From Streptomyces sp. NBC_01431 (GTDB lineage: Bacteria > Actinomycetota > Actinomycetes > Streptomycetales > Streptomycetaceae): a DNA stretch of 64,000 nt. The DNA is taken from NCBI RefSeq assembly GCF_036231355.1, contig NZ_CP109496.1:5394001-5458000 (forward strand), in the 5' to 3' direction. Shown piece by piece: positions 52,001 to 60,274 of the stretch. The stretch's first letter is position 1. Each line of letters starts with the position of its first letter. The notes under the pieces were generated by a model, which was given only the letters and a program-made list of their open reading frames with translations, had not been told where the DNA came from and did not search any database. Made by a program: the position numbers and the translations under genes.

Positions 52001-55000
52001 ACCGGCGGGGGGCTGGAGGCGGACCGCGTGGGGTGGATGTGGATGGCGCGAGGGACGTCGCGGCCGGCGTCGCCGGTGTGAACCGGCCGGGGGTTGGCCT
52101 GGGAACCCGTGGTGCGGGTGGGGATGGCCTGGCGGGTGGAGTCGCCTTCCGTGGCGCGGGTGTGGATGGAGTGGGGGACGGAGCTGGAACCCATGACGCG
52201 GGTTCGGATGGTCGGGGGGACGGAGCTGGAATTCGTGGTGTCGGTGTGGACGGCCTGGCGGGCGGGGGCGCGGTCTGTGGCGTGGGCGCTGACAGGCGGG
52301 GAGACCGAGCCACGACCTCTCCTGTGGCGGTGGCTCGGCCGGAGGTCCACACGGAGTCGGGCCACCGGTTGGGCGCGGCGAACCCGTATCGGGAGGGTCC
52401 CGCCGACCTGCGCCTGGTCGGCCCCGCCCTCGGAGCCTGGGGCGGCACGGCTGCGGCACTGAACGCTTCGGGGAAGTCGGCGAGTTGGGGTGCCGCGCTG
52501 TGCCTCGCTGGGGCGGGGATGCTGGTGGCGCCGGTCGCCCGGCGGGCGCTGGCGCGGTGGATCGAGGACGTGCGGGCCCGCCGGCGCGCCCTGGACAGGG
52601 AGAGATCGAGGGAAGCAAATGCGGCTGGTGCGGCTCCAGTTGACGACGCCGCGACTGCCGGGGTCTGGAAATATCGGGGCGCGGTGGCCGGGGTGTTGGT
52701 CTGTACGGCGGCAGGCGTCCTGGCCGGTGGACTGCATGCGGCCGAGGCCCGACGCGGGCCGTTGCCAGGTCTCGCGCGGGAATTCGCGCAGGCCACAGTG
52801 GAGCTGGTGGTCACGGCCGACCCGCGACCCACCAAGTCCCCGGGCTGGGGCGGCGCCTCGGTGGTGGTGGAAGCGGAAGTGGAGCGGGTCTTCGGGCCGG
52901 ACGGGAGAGCCGGTCCGGTCCGTGCCGCCCCCGGAGGCCCGCAGCGCGCCGAACGAGGCGGCGCATTCGTCCTCGGGCGGGAGCGAGGCGTTTCGTCCGT
53001 GCTCGGTCAAGAGCGAGGCCGCGCGTCCGTCGTGCTCGGCCCAGAGTGGGGCCGCGCATTCGTCCTCGGGCGTGATCGAGGCCTCTCGTCCGTGCCCGAG
53101 CAAGAGCGAGGTCCGGCGTCCGGCCTCGGGGAAAACGGGGAAGACGAGGGAGGCGAGCGGGTTCGTACGCCGGTGCTCGTGTTCGCGCCTGCCGGCTGGC
53201 GGGGGCTTTTGCCCTCGACTCGGGTGCGCGTGGCGGCTCGGCTTTCGCCAGGTGACGGTGGCATCGCCGCCGTTCTGAAGGTGCCGAACGGGCCGCCGGA
53301 CATCATCGGGCCCCCAACTGCCATGCAGCGCATGGCCGGTGAGCTGCGGGCCGGGCTGCGGAAGGCTACTGAAGGGGTTGCGCCGGACGCTCGGGCGCTG
53401 CTGCCCGGACTGGTCGTCGGCGACACGTCGCGGGTCACACCCGACTTGCGTGCGGCCTTCGAGGCGACCGACCTCATGCACCTCATGGCCGTATCAGGCA
53501 GTAATTTGGCGATCATTTTGGCCCTGTTGATCGGGTCTCCGGGGCGCGCGCTGCTGGCCGAGCGGGGTGGCCTCGCGCCGCGCCTCGGGATCTCGCTGCG
53601 GGGCACCGCCTGGCTCGGCGGGATACTCACACTCGCCTTCGTCGTGGTGTGCCGACCGGAGCCGAGCGTATTGCGCGCGGCTGCCTGCGGACTTGTCACC
53701 CTGCTGGCCATCGGCACGGGGCGGCGCAGATCGCTGATCCCGGCGCTGGCCGCCGCCGTACTGCTCCTGGTGCTGTACGCACCGGAGTTGGCCCGCAGTT
53801 ACGGGTTCCTCCTCTCGGTGCTTGCCACCGGGGCGCTGCTCACGATCGCGCCGGGGTGGAGTGCGGCACTGCGGCGGCGCGGGGTGCCGGACAGGCTCGC
53901 GGAAGTGCTGGCCGCGGCGGCAGCTGCGCAGGCAGTGTGCGCGCCGGTCGTAGCGGTGTTCGCCGCGCGGATCAGCCTGGTGGCCGTGCCGTGCAACCTG
54001 CTGGCCGAACCGGCGGTGGCGCTGGCGACGATCGCGGGGTTCGCCGCACTGGCCGTGGCGCCGATCGCGATGCCCGCCGCCGAACTCCTTGCCTGGTGCG
54101 CGAGTTGGCCCACGAGCTGGATCGCCCAGGTCGCCCGTAGGGGAGCGGCTCTGCCCGGCGCGGAGTCGGGGTGGCCGGGCGGCTGGCTTGGCGGAGCACT
54201 GCTCGCCGTCGCCACCGGGGTGGCGGTGCTCGGAGCCAGGCGGCTGCCGCGCCACCCCTGGCTGGCCGCCGCGCTCGCCCTGCTCCTGCTGCTCGTCGTG
54301 CTGCGGCCCGCCCCGCTCACCAGGATCGTCACCGGTTGGCCCCCGCCGGGCTGGTCGTACGCCATGTGCGATGTGGGGCAGGGCGATGCCACGGTGCTGG
54401 CGGCCGGCGCGGGGGCGGCGGTGGTGATCGACACCGGGCCCGAGCCCGGCCCGGTCGACCGCTGTCTGCACGAACTCGGGGTGACGCGGATCCCGCTGGT
54501 ACTGCTCACCCACTTCCACGCCGACCACGTGGGGGGTCTGGCAGGGGTGTTGCGGGGGAGGTCGGTCGGGTTGATCGAAACGACGGGGTTCGCGGAGCCA
54601 CCCGATCAGGCGGCGTTCGTGCGGCGGACCGCGGCGGCGGACCGGGTGCCGTTGGTGGTGGCCGGGTACGGGGAGCGGCGGGCTGTGGGCGGTCTTTCGT
54701 GGGAGGTGCTGTGGCCGCCGCCCACGCCGGGCCCGGTGCCGGACGGGCCGAACGACGCGAGCGTCACGCTGCTCGTGCGTACCGCAGGTGGACTGACCCT
54801 GCTGCTGCCCGGGGATCTCGAACCACCCTCCCAGCAAGGCCTGTTGAGGAACAATCCGGGGCTGGCGCGGGTGGACGTTCTGAAGGTCGCCCATCACGGC
54901 TCCGCGCATCAGGACCTCGCGCTGCTCAGGACCGTACGCCCGAGGCTCGCGCTGATCTCGGTGGGCCGGGGCAACAGATACGGGCACCCGGCTCCGGGCA

Positions 55001-55119
55001 CGGTCGCCGTCCTGCGGGCCCAGGGTGCGGTGGTCCTGCGCACGGACACGGACGGGGCGATCGCCGTCACGGGCGCGGGCAGTGCGCTGCGAGCGGTGCC
55101 GCGGGGGCGCGGCCCGTGA
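51997..55119 (+). CDS. comEC: ComEC/Rec2 DNA-uptake channel, enlarged by repeat insertions
   Basis: Membrane channel of 1040 residues. The competence domain starts near residue 470 (DLMHLMAVSGSNLAIIL, then RSYGFLLSVLATGAL), followed by a metallo-beta-lactamase-like C-terminal domain (DVGQGDATVL, IDTG, THFHADHVGG, LKVAHHGSAH). Two stretches are unlike other ComECs: a Gly-rich repetitive N-terminus of about 120 residues (GVDVDGARDVAAGVAGV and similar), and residues 320-375 with a 31-residue repeated unit (FVLGRERGVSSVLGQERG) inside the OB/DUF4131 region. GTG 51997 overlaps the comEA stop as GTGA, so the long N-terminus is probably translated. See findings for the repeats. Confidence 0.88.
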   Translation: MNRRGAGGGPRGVDVDGARDVAAGVAGVNRPGVGLGTRGAGGDGLAGGVAFRGAGVDGVGDGAGTHDAGSDGRGDGAGIRGVGVDGLAGGGAVCGVGADRRGDRATTSPVAVARPEVHTESGHRLGAANPYREGPADLRLVGPALGAWGGTAAALNASGKSASWGAALCLAGAGMLVAPVARRALARWIEDVRARRRALDRERSREANAAGAAPVDDAATAGVWKYRGAVAGVLVCTAAGVLAGGLHAAEARRGPLPGLAREFAQATVELVVTADPRPTKSPGWGGASVVVEAEVERVFGPDGRAGPVRAAPGGPQRAERGGAFVLGRERGVSSVLGQERGRASVVLGPEWGRAFVLGRDRGLSSVPEQERGPASGLGENGEDEGGERVRTPVLVFAPAGWRGLLPSTRVRVAARLSPGDGGIAAVLKVPNGPPDIIGPPTAMQRMAGELRAGLRKATEGVAPDARALLPGLVVGDTSRVTPDLRAAFEATDLMHLMAVSGSNLAIILALLIGSPGRALLAERGGLAPRLGISLRGTAWLGGILTLAFVVVCRPEPSVLRAAACGLVTLLAIGTGRRRSLIPALAAAVLLLVLYAPELARSYGFLLSVLATGALLTIAPGWSAALRRRGVPDRLAEVLAAAAAAQAVCAPVVAVFAARISLVAVPCNLLAEPAVALATIAGFAALAVAPIAMPAAELLAWCASWPTSWIAQVARRGAALPGAESGWPGGWLGGALLAVATGVAVLGARRLPRHPWLAAALALLLLLVVLRPAPLTRIVTGWPPPGWSYAMCDVGQGDATVLAAGAGAAVVIDTGPEPGPVDRCLHELGVTRIPLVLLTHFHADHVGGLAGVLRGRSVGLIETTGFAEPPDQAAFVRRTAAADRVPLVVAGYGERRAVGGLSWEVLWPPPTPGPVPDGPNDASVTLLVRTAGGLTLLLPGDLEPPSQQGLLRNNPGLARVDVLKVAHHGSAHQDLALLRTVRPRLALISVGRGNRYGHPAPGTVAVLRAQGAVVLRTDTDGAIAVTGAGSALRAVPRGRGP
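52173..52231 (+). repeat. Gly-rich imperfect tandem repeat in comEC N-terminus
   Basis: GGGGGACGGAGCTGGAA occurs at 52173-52189 and again at 52215-52231, a 42-bp (14-codon) period. The surrounding 52012-52330 region is made of similar G-rich units. Confidence 0.7.
52963..53120 (+). repeat. 93-bp tandem repeat inside comEC
   Basis: GCATTCGTCCTCGGGCG begins at 52963 and recurs at 53056, exactly 93 bp later, with similarity continuing through the second partial unit. The frame is kept (31 codons). Confidence 0.75.
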
Positions 55120-55737
55120 CGGCGCGGTGAGCTGGTGGAGCGGGGTTCGGATGCACATGCGGTGGATGGCGCTCGACCCCTGGCGCCCGGCCCGCCGGGC
55201 GACCTGTCACGAACCGGCGGAGAGGCACGAGGCGGGGTTCACCGGAGAGGGGGGTCCACCGGAGGGAGGGGCGCAACCGGGGGGCTGGAGGGAAGGGGGC
55301 CACCGGGGGAAGGGGTCCACCGGAGGGAGAGGGGGGTAGGGACCCGGGCGTCCCCGTCTCTTTCGAGGCGGGGCCCGTACGTCCTGCTTGCGCTGCTCGC
55401 GGCGGCGTGCCGGCTCGTGTGTCGTCATGTCCCGCTACGCTGACGGGTGTTGGGGGACGGCTGCCTCGGGCGGGGGACGCAGGTCCCACGGGGTTGAGCG
55501 TGGCGTGGCGAGGGTGGATCGGGGCCTGCGCGGGGCGGGTAAGTGGAACGGCCAATTCGGGCCTCTGGTGACAGGTGCCGCAAGAGCACACACGCACCGC
55601 GTTTGCCTCGAACGGCACAACAGTGATCGAATGCGTCTTCGTCAAGGGGCCGCAGACCTGCTGTGGCGAGGACGGACAAGGATGTCTGCCCCCAGCGCGG
55701 CCCGGTAGATCCTTCTTCGCACGGGGGTGCGTGCACA
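55120..55737. other. Long intergenic region between comEC and the YceI gene with G-rich repeats
   Basis: 618 bp. GGGGTCCACCGGAGGGAG is perfectly repeated at 55251-55268 and 55312-55329, and about 55230-55345 is a run of G3-G6 blocks on the plus strand. A 192-codon frame on the minus strand (55067-55645) has a Pro/Arg-rich composition and overlaps comEC, so I do not call it. The start of the YceI gene and its promoter lie at the right end. Confidence 0.6.
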
Positions 55738-56622
55738 GTGTTCAGCCGCTGGTTCGGCAAGAGCTCGACCGGTTCTCCGCTCCGTACCGGCCCCCTGGCC
55801 GGGCTCGCGGTTCCGCCGACCGCGGGCGTGCTCAGCTGTCGGGTGCTCGACCCGGTCAGCGAGCCCGTTCAGCAGGCCGAGTTCGTGATCAGCGACACCT
55901 CGGGCCGGAAGATCGTGGGCGGGGAGACCGACCCGTTCGGGACGGTGGTCACAACGGTTCCGGCGGGGGAGTACCGGCTGGCCGTCACGGCCGAGGGGTA
56001 CACGCCGTTCCACGGCAACGCCACGGTCGCCGCGAGCGGGCTCGCCGCGCTCGGCGACCTCACGCTCCAGGTCGCCGCCCCGCCGACGCTGCCGGACCCC
56101 GGCGAGTGGGAGCTGGACCCGACGCACTCTCAGATCGGCTTCACCGCGAGCCACATCGGACTGGCCCGCATCCACGGCCGGTTCAACACCTTCGCGGGAG
56201 CCATCCGGATCGGGGAGCGCATGGAGGGATCGGCGATGCACGTCATCATTGACACCGCCTCCATCGACACGGGCGTCCGGATGCGCGACGACCATCTGCG
56301 GTCCGGCGACTTCCTGGACGTCGGGAACTACCCGACGATGGAGTTCTACAGCGACCGGTTCGTGCACCGGGGCGGTAGCCGGTGGGCGATCATCGGCGGG
56401 CTCACCCTGCACGGAGTGAGCCGCACGGTGACACTCGACACGCAGTACCTGGGCCTGGGAACCGGGCTCGGCGGCGAGACCCGGGGCGCCTGCCGGGCCA
56501 GTACCGAACTGCACCGCGAGGATTTCACGCTCACCTGGCAGACCATGCTGGCGCGTGGCATCGCGGCCATCGGATCCTCGATCTCGATCGACCTCGACAT
56601 CCAGGTCGTGCCGAAGAGCTGA
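55738..56622 (+). CDS. YceI-family protein with N-terminal carboxypeptidase-regulatory-like domain
   Basis: Protein of 294 residues. After a short leader, residues 25-115 form a Ig-like CarboxypepD_reg segment (VLSCRVLDPVSEPVQQAEFV, GTVVTTVPAGEYRLAVTAEGY). Residues 120-294 are a YceI lipocalin-like domain (WELDPTHSQIGFTASHIGLA, GDFLDVGNYPTMEFYS, LHGVSRTVTLD). YceI proteins bind long polyprenoids; the ligand here is unknown. No signal peptide is evident, so it may stay in the cytosol. GTG 55738 (MFSRWFGK) is chosen as the first codon leading into conserved sequence; support for it is moderate. Confidence 0.82.
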   Translation: MFSRWFGKSSTGSPLRTGPLAGLAVPPTAGVLSCRVLDPVSEPVQQAEFVISDTSGRKIVGGETDPFGTVVTTVPAGEYRLAVTAEGYTPFHGNATVAASGLAALGDLTLQVAAPPTLPDPGEWELDPTHSQIGFTASHIGLARIHGRFNTFAGAIRIGERMEGSAMHVIIDTASIDTGVRMRDDHLRSGDFLDVGNYPTMEFYSDRFVHRGGSRWAIIGGLTLHGVSRTVTLDTQYLGLGTGLGGETRGACRASTELHREDFTLTWQTMLARGIAAIGSSISIDLDIQVVPKS

Positions 56623-56647
56623 AGCGTACGGCGGGCGGACGCGCGGG

Positions 56648-56896
56648 TCAGGGGGCTTCCAGCCAGCCGTCGTGCCCGGCGGCCAGGTCATCCAGGGCCG
56701 TCGGGTCCAGGCGGGCGGCCGCATCCTCCACGACGACCAGCCACTGGGCGTCCTCGGCGTCGTCCTCGCCGGCCAGGGCGTCGCGTACCAACTGGGGCTC
56801 CTCGGCGAGGCCGAAGAGGGTGGCCAGCTCGGTGGCCACCTCTTCGGCGGCGTCGCGGTCCGGGAGTACGAGTACGTGTCGGGTCACATCGTTCAC
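56648..56896 (-). CDS. Small acidic conserved protein
   Basis: Protein of 82 residues, very acidic: RHVLVLPDRDAAEEVATELA, LVRDALAGEDDAEDAQWLVV, ending AAGHDGWLEAP. The family is not recognised, but coding bias is good, and such a gene between the YceI gene and holA is familiar from other Streptomyces (from memory). GTG 56896 has no ribosome site. GATAAT (minus strand, 56908-56903) is exactly 6 bases upstream, so it is a likely leaderless gene. Probably a small cytosolic alpha/beta fold. Confidence 0.7.
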   Translation of the reverse strand: MNDVTRHVLVLPDRDAAEEVATELATLFGLAEEPQLVRDALAGEDDAEDAQWLVVVEDAAARLDPTALDDLAAGHDGWLEAP

Positions 56897-56975
56897 CTGC
56901 CCATTATCCGGTACGGGGGTGGCCGGGCAGGGAGCGGGCCGGGACTGTCAGTGGCCCGTGGGATGCTGGAAGGCG

Positions 56976-57962
56976 ATGGCCACCAGGAAGAATTCCACCG
57001 ACGATCCGCTCGCCCCCGTCACGCTCGCCGTGGGCCAGGAGGACCTGCTGCTCGACCGCGCCGTGCAGCAGGTGGTGGCGGCCGCTCGGGCCGCCGACTC
57101 CGACACCGATGTGCGTGACCTGACCTCCGACCAGTTGCAGCCCGGCACGCTGGCCGAGCTGACCAGCCCGTCGCTCTTCGCCGAGCGGAAGGTCGTGGTC
57201 GTACGCAACGCGCAGGATCTGTCCGCGGACACGATCAAGGACGTGAAGGCGTACCTCGACGCGCCTGCCGAAGAGATCACCCTGGTGCTGCTCCACGCCG
57301 GCGCCGCCAAGGGCAAGGGGCTGCTCGACGCGGCGCGGAAGGCGGGGGCGCGGGAGGTCGCGTGCCCCAAGACCACGAAGCCGGCCGAACGGCTCACCTT
57401 CGTACGGCAGGAGTTCCGGGCGCTGGGGCGGTCGGCCACGCCCGAGGCCTGCCAGGCGCTCGTCGACTCCATCGGCAGCGATCTGCGCGAGCTGGCCTCC
57501 GCGGTGTCCCAGCTGTGTGCGGACGTGGAGGGAACGATCGACGAGGCGGTCGTCGGGCGGTACTACACGGGGCGGGCCGAGGCATCCAGCTTCACCGTCG
57601 CGGACCGGGCGGTGGAGGGGCGGGCCGCGGAAGCCCTCGAAGCACTGCGGTGGTCGTTGTCGACGGGGGTCGCGCCCGTCATGATCACCAGCGCGCTCGC
57701 GCAAGGGGTGCGGGCGATCGGGAAGCTGTCGTCCGCGCGGGGTGGGCGACCGGCCGATCTCGCACGGGAGTTGGGGATGCCGCCGTGGAAGATCGACCGG
57801 GTGCGGCAGCAGATGCGGGGGTGGACGCCGGACGGGGTTTCGTTGGCTCTGCGAGCCGTGGCTGAGGCGGATGCGGGGGTGAAGGGTGGGGGGGATGACC
57901 CCGAGTACGCCCTGGAGAAGGCCGTCGTCGCGATTGCCCGTGCCGCGAGGTCGGGGCGCTAG
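56976..57962 (+). CDS. holA: DNA polymerase III delta subunit (clamp loader)
   Basis: Clamp-loader delta subunit that opens the sliding clamp; 328 residues, family-typical. Recognisable parts are VTLAVGQEDLLLDRAVQQVV at the start, SLFAERKVVVVRNAQDLS, GSDLRELASAVSQLCA, and the C-terminal AREL-GMPPWKIDRVRQQMRGW with EYALEKAVVAIARAA. ATG 56976 (MATRKNSTDD) begins the conserved frame; GGAAGG lies just upstream. In Streptomyces, holA is followed by rpsT. Here it is followed instead by repeats and a biosynthetic operon. Confidence 0.93.
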   Translation: MATRKNSTDDPLAPVTLAVGQEDLLLDRAVQQVVAAARAADSDTDVRDLTSDQLQPGTLAELTSPSLFAERKVVVVRNAQDLSADTIKDVKAYLDAPAEEITLVLLHAGAAKGKGLLDAARKAGAREVACPKTTKPAERLTFVRQEFRALGRSATPEACQALVDSIGSDLRELASAVSQLCADVEGTIDEAVVGRYYTGRAEASSFTVADRAVEGRAAEALEALRWSLSTGVAPVMITSALAQGVRAIGKLSSARGGRPADLARELGMPPWKIDRVRQQMRGWTPDGVSLALRAVAEADAGVKGGGDDPEYALEKAVVAIARAARSGR

Positions 57963-58454
57963 CGCCCTGGCCCGCCCCGCCGTTTGACCTGGGCTTCGCC
58001 CCGGGCCCCTTGTTCCGGGCTTCGCCCCGGGACGCCTTGGCGTGGGCTTCGCACAGGGACCCGTCGTTCGGGGCTTCGCCCCGGGGCCCCTTGGTCTGGC
58101 CTTCACCCAAGGACCCATTGTTCGGGGCTTCGCCCTGCCCCCTCGGGTTCGTCGACTGCGGGTTGTGGGTGGTTGGTCGCGCAGTTCCCCGCGCCCCTGA
58201 AGGGCCTGGGCTCCGCCCGGCCCCCAAGGCGCCCCGGCCACCAGACCGGCACCCCCCCGCGCCCCTGAAGGGCCTGGGCTCCGCCCCGCCCTCAAGGCGA
58301 CCCGGCCACCAGACCAGCGCCCCCCGCCCCAGGGCGCCCCGGCCACCAGACCAGCGCCCCCCGCCCCGGGGCACCCCGGCCACCACACCAGCGCCTCCCG
58401 CCCCCTCACCGCACCGGAACACCCGCTCGCCTGGTTAGGGTGGGCCGTGGTTGC
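57963..58454. repeat. Intergenic repeat array at the core/biosynthetic-cluster boundary
   Basis: Three nested repeat types fill the gap after holA. First, GGCTTCGCCCCG-like blocks recur several times at 57990-58130. Second, a unit starting GCGCCCCTGAAGGGCC at 58191 is repeated at 58259 (68-bp period), preceded by GGTTGGTCGCGCAGTTCCCC, a sequence I associate with dispersed Streptomyces intergenic repeats. Third, three 37-bp units begin CCCGGCCACCAGACCAGCGC at 58301, 58338 and 58375. No gene is supported here. Confidence 0.8.
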
Positions 58455-58640
58455 TCACGCTGCTCGGCGCCAGCTCACTGGGGGGTTGTATGGCTGGCGG
58501 CGCCAGGGGGCCAGGGGGATTACGGGGGCCAGGGCTGCGGACGGGGCGGCTGCCAGGGCGGCCAGGACTGCTGTCAGGACGGCCAGTTCGGTGTCCGTGG
58601 GGGTGCCCTTCACGACTCGGAACAGCGGTTCAGATGACAC
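58455..58640 (-). CDS. accE: Acyl-CoA carboxylase epsilon subunit
   Basis: Protein of 61 residues: MSSEPLFRVVKGTPTDTELA, an Ala-rich helix, and a C-terminal WRRQPYNPPVSW motif. This matches the small AccE/PccE subunits that bind the beta hexamer of actinobacterial acyl-CoA carboxylases and stimulate holoenzyme assembly. It lies 9 bases after the beta-subunit gene, on the same strand. This is the downstream end of the operon; I saw no strong terminator after it before the repeat array. Confidence 0.85.
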   Translation of the reverse strand: MSSEPLFRVVKGTPTDTELAVLTAVLAALAAAPSAALAPVIPLAPWRRQPYNPPVSWRRAA

Positions 58641-58649
58641 TCTCGCTCC

Positions 58650-60230
58650 TCACTGTGGGGGATTACCGTGCTTGCGGGACGGCAGATCGGCGTGTTTCGT
58701 GCGCAGCATGGCGAGTGCGGCGGACAGGACGGCCCGGGTCTCGGCCGGGTCGATGACGTCGTCCACCAGGCCCCGCTCGGCCGCGTAGTACGGGTGCATC
58801 AGTTCGGATTTGTACGCCGCGATCTTCTCCGCACGGACCGCCTCCGGATCCTGCGAACTCGCGATCTCCCGGCGGAAGATGACGTTGGCGGCGCCCTCGG
58901 CGCCCATCACGGCGATCTCGTTGGTCGGCCAGGCGTAAGTGAGGTCGGCGCCGATGGACTGGGAGTCCATGACGATGTACGCGCCGCCGTAGGCCTTGCG
59001 CAGGATGAGCGAGATCCGCGGCACCGTCGCGTTGCAGTACGCGTACAGCAGCTTCGCTCCGTGGCGGATGATGCCGCCGTGCTCCTGGGAGACGCCCGGC
59101 AGGAAGCCCGGCACGTCGACCATGGTCAGCAGCGGGATGTTGAAGGCGTCACAGAGCTGGACGAAGCGGGCGGCCTTCTCGGAGGCCTCGATGTCCAGGA
59201 CACCGGCCAGGAACTGCGGCTGGTTGGCCAGGATGCCCACCACCCGGCCGTCGATCCGGGCCAGCGCGCAGATGATGTTCCGTGCCCAGTGTTCGTGGAT
59301 TTCGAGCAGGTCGCCGTGGTCGACGATCTCCTCCAGGACCTTGCGCATGTCGTACGGGCGGTTGCCGTCCGCCGGCACCAGGTCGAGGAGCACGTCGTTG
59401 CGGCGGTCGGCCGGGTCGTCGCCGGGCGGCAGCGCCGGAGGCATCTCCCGGTTGTTCGACGGCAGCATCGAGATCAGGTAGCGGACCTCGGCCAGGCAGG
59501 TCTCCTCGTCGTCGTGGACGAAGTGGGCCACGCCCGAGACGCCCGCGTGGACGTCCGCGCCGCCCAGGCCGTTCTGGGTGATCTCCTCGCCCGTCACCGC
59601 CTGCACCACGTCGGGGCCGGTGATGAACATCTGCGAGGTTTCCCGGATCATGAAGACGAAGTCCGTGAGGGCGGGGCTGTAGGCCGCGCCGCCCGCGCAC
59701 GGGCCGAGCATGACGCTGATCTGGGGGATCACGCCCGAGGCTCGGGTGTTGCGCTGGAAGATGCCGCCGTACCCGGCGAGCGCGGAGACGCCCTCCTGGA
59801 TGCGGGCGCCCGCGCCGTCGTTCAGCGAGACCAGCGGGGCACCGGCCGCGATGGCCATGTCCATGATCTTGTGGATCTTCGTGGCGTGGGCCTCGCCCAG
59901 GGCGCCGCCGAAGATCCGGAAGTCGTGGGCGTACACGAAGACCGTACGACCCTCCACCGTGCCCCAGCCGGTGATCACACCGTCCGTGTACGGCTTCTTC
60001 GCCTCCAGACCGAAACCCGTCGCCCGGTGCCGGCGCAGCTGCTCCACCTCACGGAACGAGCCCGGGTCCAGGAGCAGGTCGATGCGCTCGCGCGCGGTCA
60101 GCTTGCCCTTGGCGCGCTGGGCCTCGGTCGCCTGCTCGCTTGGCCCGAGCCTGGCCTGCTCGCGCAGGTCGTGCAGTTCGGCGACCCGCACGGCCGCGAT
60201 CTGTGGCGGCGGCTGTTCGGTCACGGTCAT
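58650..60230 (-). CDS. Acyl-CoA carboxylase beta (carboxyltransferase) subunit, PccB family
   Basis: Carboxyltransferase of 526 residues moving CO2 from biotin to an acyl-CoA. Signatures: RERIDLLLDPGSF, GGALGEAHATKI, GPCAGGAAYSPALTDF with the oxyanion Gly pair, QPQFLAGVLD, VDVPGFLPGVSQEHGGIIRHGAKLLYAY, and a GAEGAANVIFRREI tail. The residue that sets acyl specificity in S. coelicolor (Asp in PccB, Ile in AccB) is Ile here (residue 419, AYIVMDSQ). It sits in a deoxysugar operon, 45 bases after the Gfo/Idh gene, so it probably supplies an extender or starter acyl-CoA, or acts as a decarboxylase, for a polyketide. Start ATG 60230 (MTVTEQPP). Confidence 0.92.
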   Translation of the reverse strand: MTVTEQPPPQIAAVRVAELHDLREQARLGPSEQATEAQRAKGKLTARERIDLLLDPGSFREVEQLRRHRATGFGLEAKKPYTDGVITGWGTVEGRTVFVYAHDFRIFGGALGEAHATKIHKIMDMAIAAGAPLVSLNDGAGARIQEGVSALAGYGGIFQRNTRASGVIPQISVMLGPCAGGAAYSPALTDFVFMIRETSQMFITGPDVVQAVTGEEITQNGLGGADVHAGVSGVAHFVHDDEETCLAEVRYLISMLPSNNREMPPALPPGDDPADRRNDVLLDLVPADGNRPYDMRKVLEEIVDHGDLLEIHEHWARNIICALARIDGRVVGILANQPQFLAGVLDIEASEKAARFVQLCDAFNIPLLTMVDVPGFLPGVSQEHGGIIRHGAKLLYAYCNATVPRISLILRKAYGGAYIVMDSQSIGADLTYAWPTNEIAVMGAEGAANVIFRREIASSQDPEAVRAEKIAAYKSELMHPYYAAERGLVDDVIDPAETRAVLSAALAMLRTKHADLPSRKHGNPPQ

Positions 60231-60274
60231 GTTCGGCCCCCTCTTGTCACGCACTTCTTGTTACGCACTTCTTG

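Noticed and set aside
55067..55645. A 192-codon minus-strand frame between comEC and the YceI gene, starting MTKTHSITVVPFEANAVRVC
   Set aside because: The first 30 residues look almost protein-like, but the remainder is Pro/Arg-rich translation of the G-rich repeat and overlaps the comEC end. There is no ribosome site or homology I can recognise.
58301..58411. CRISPR array from three 37-bp units
   Set aside because: Units are directly adjacent with no spacers and drift in sequence; they are simple tandem repeats.
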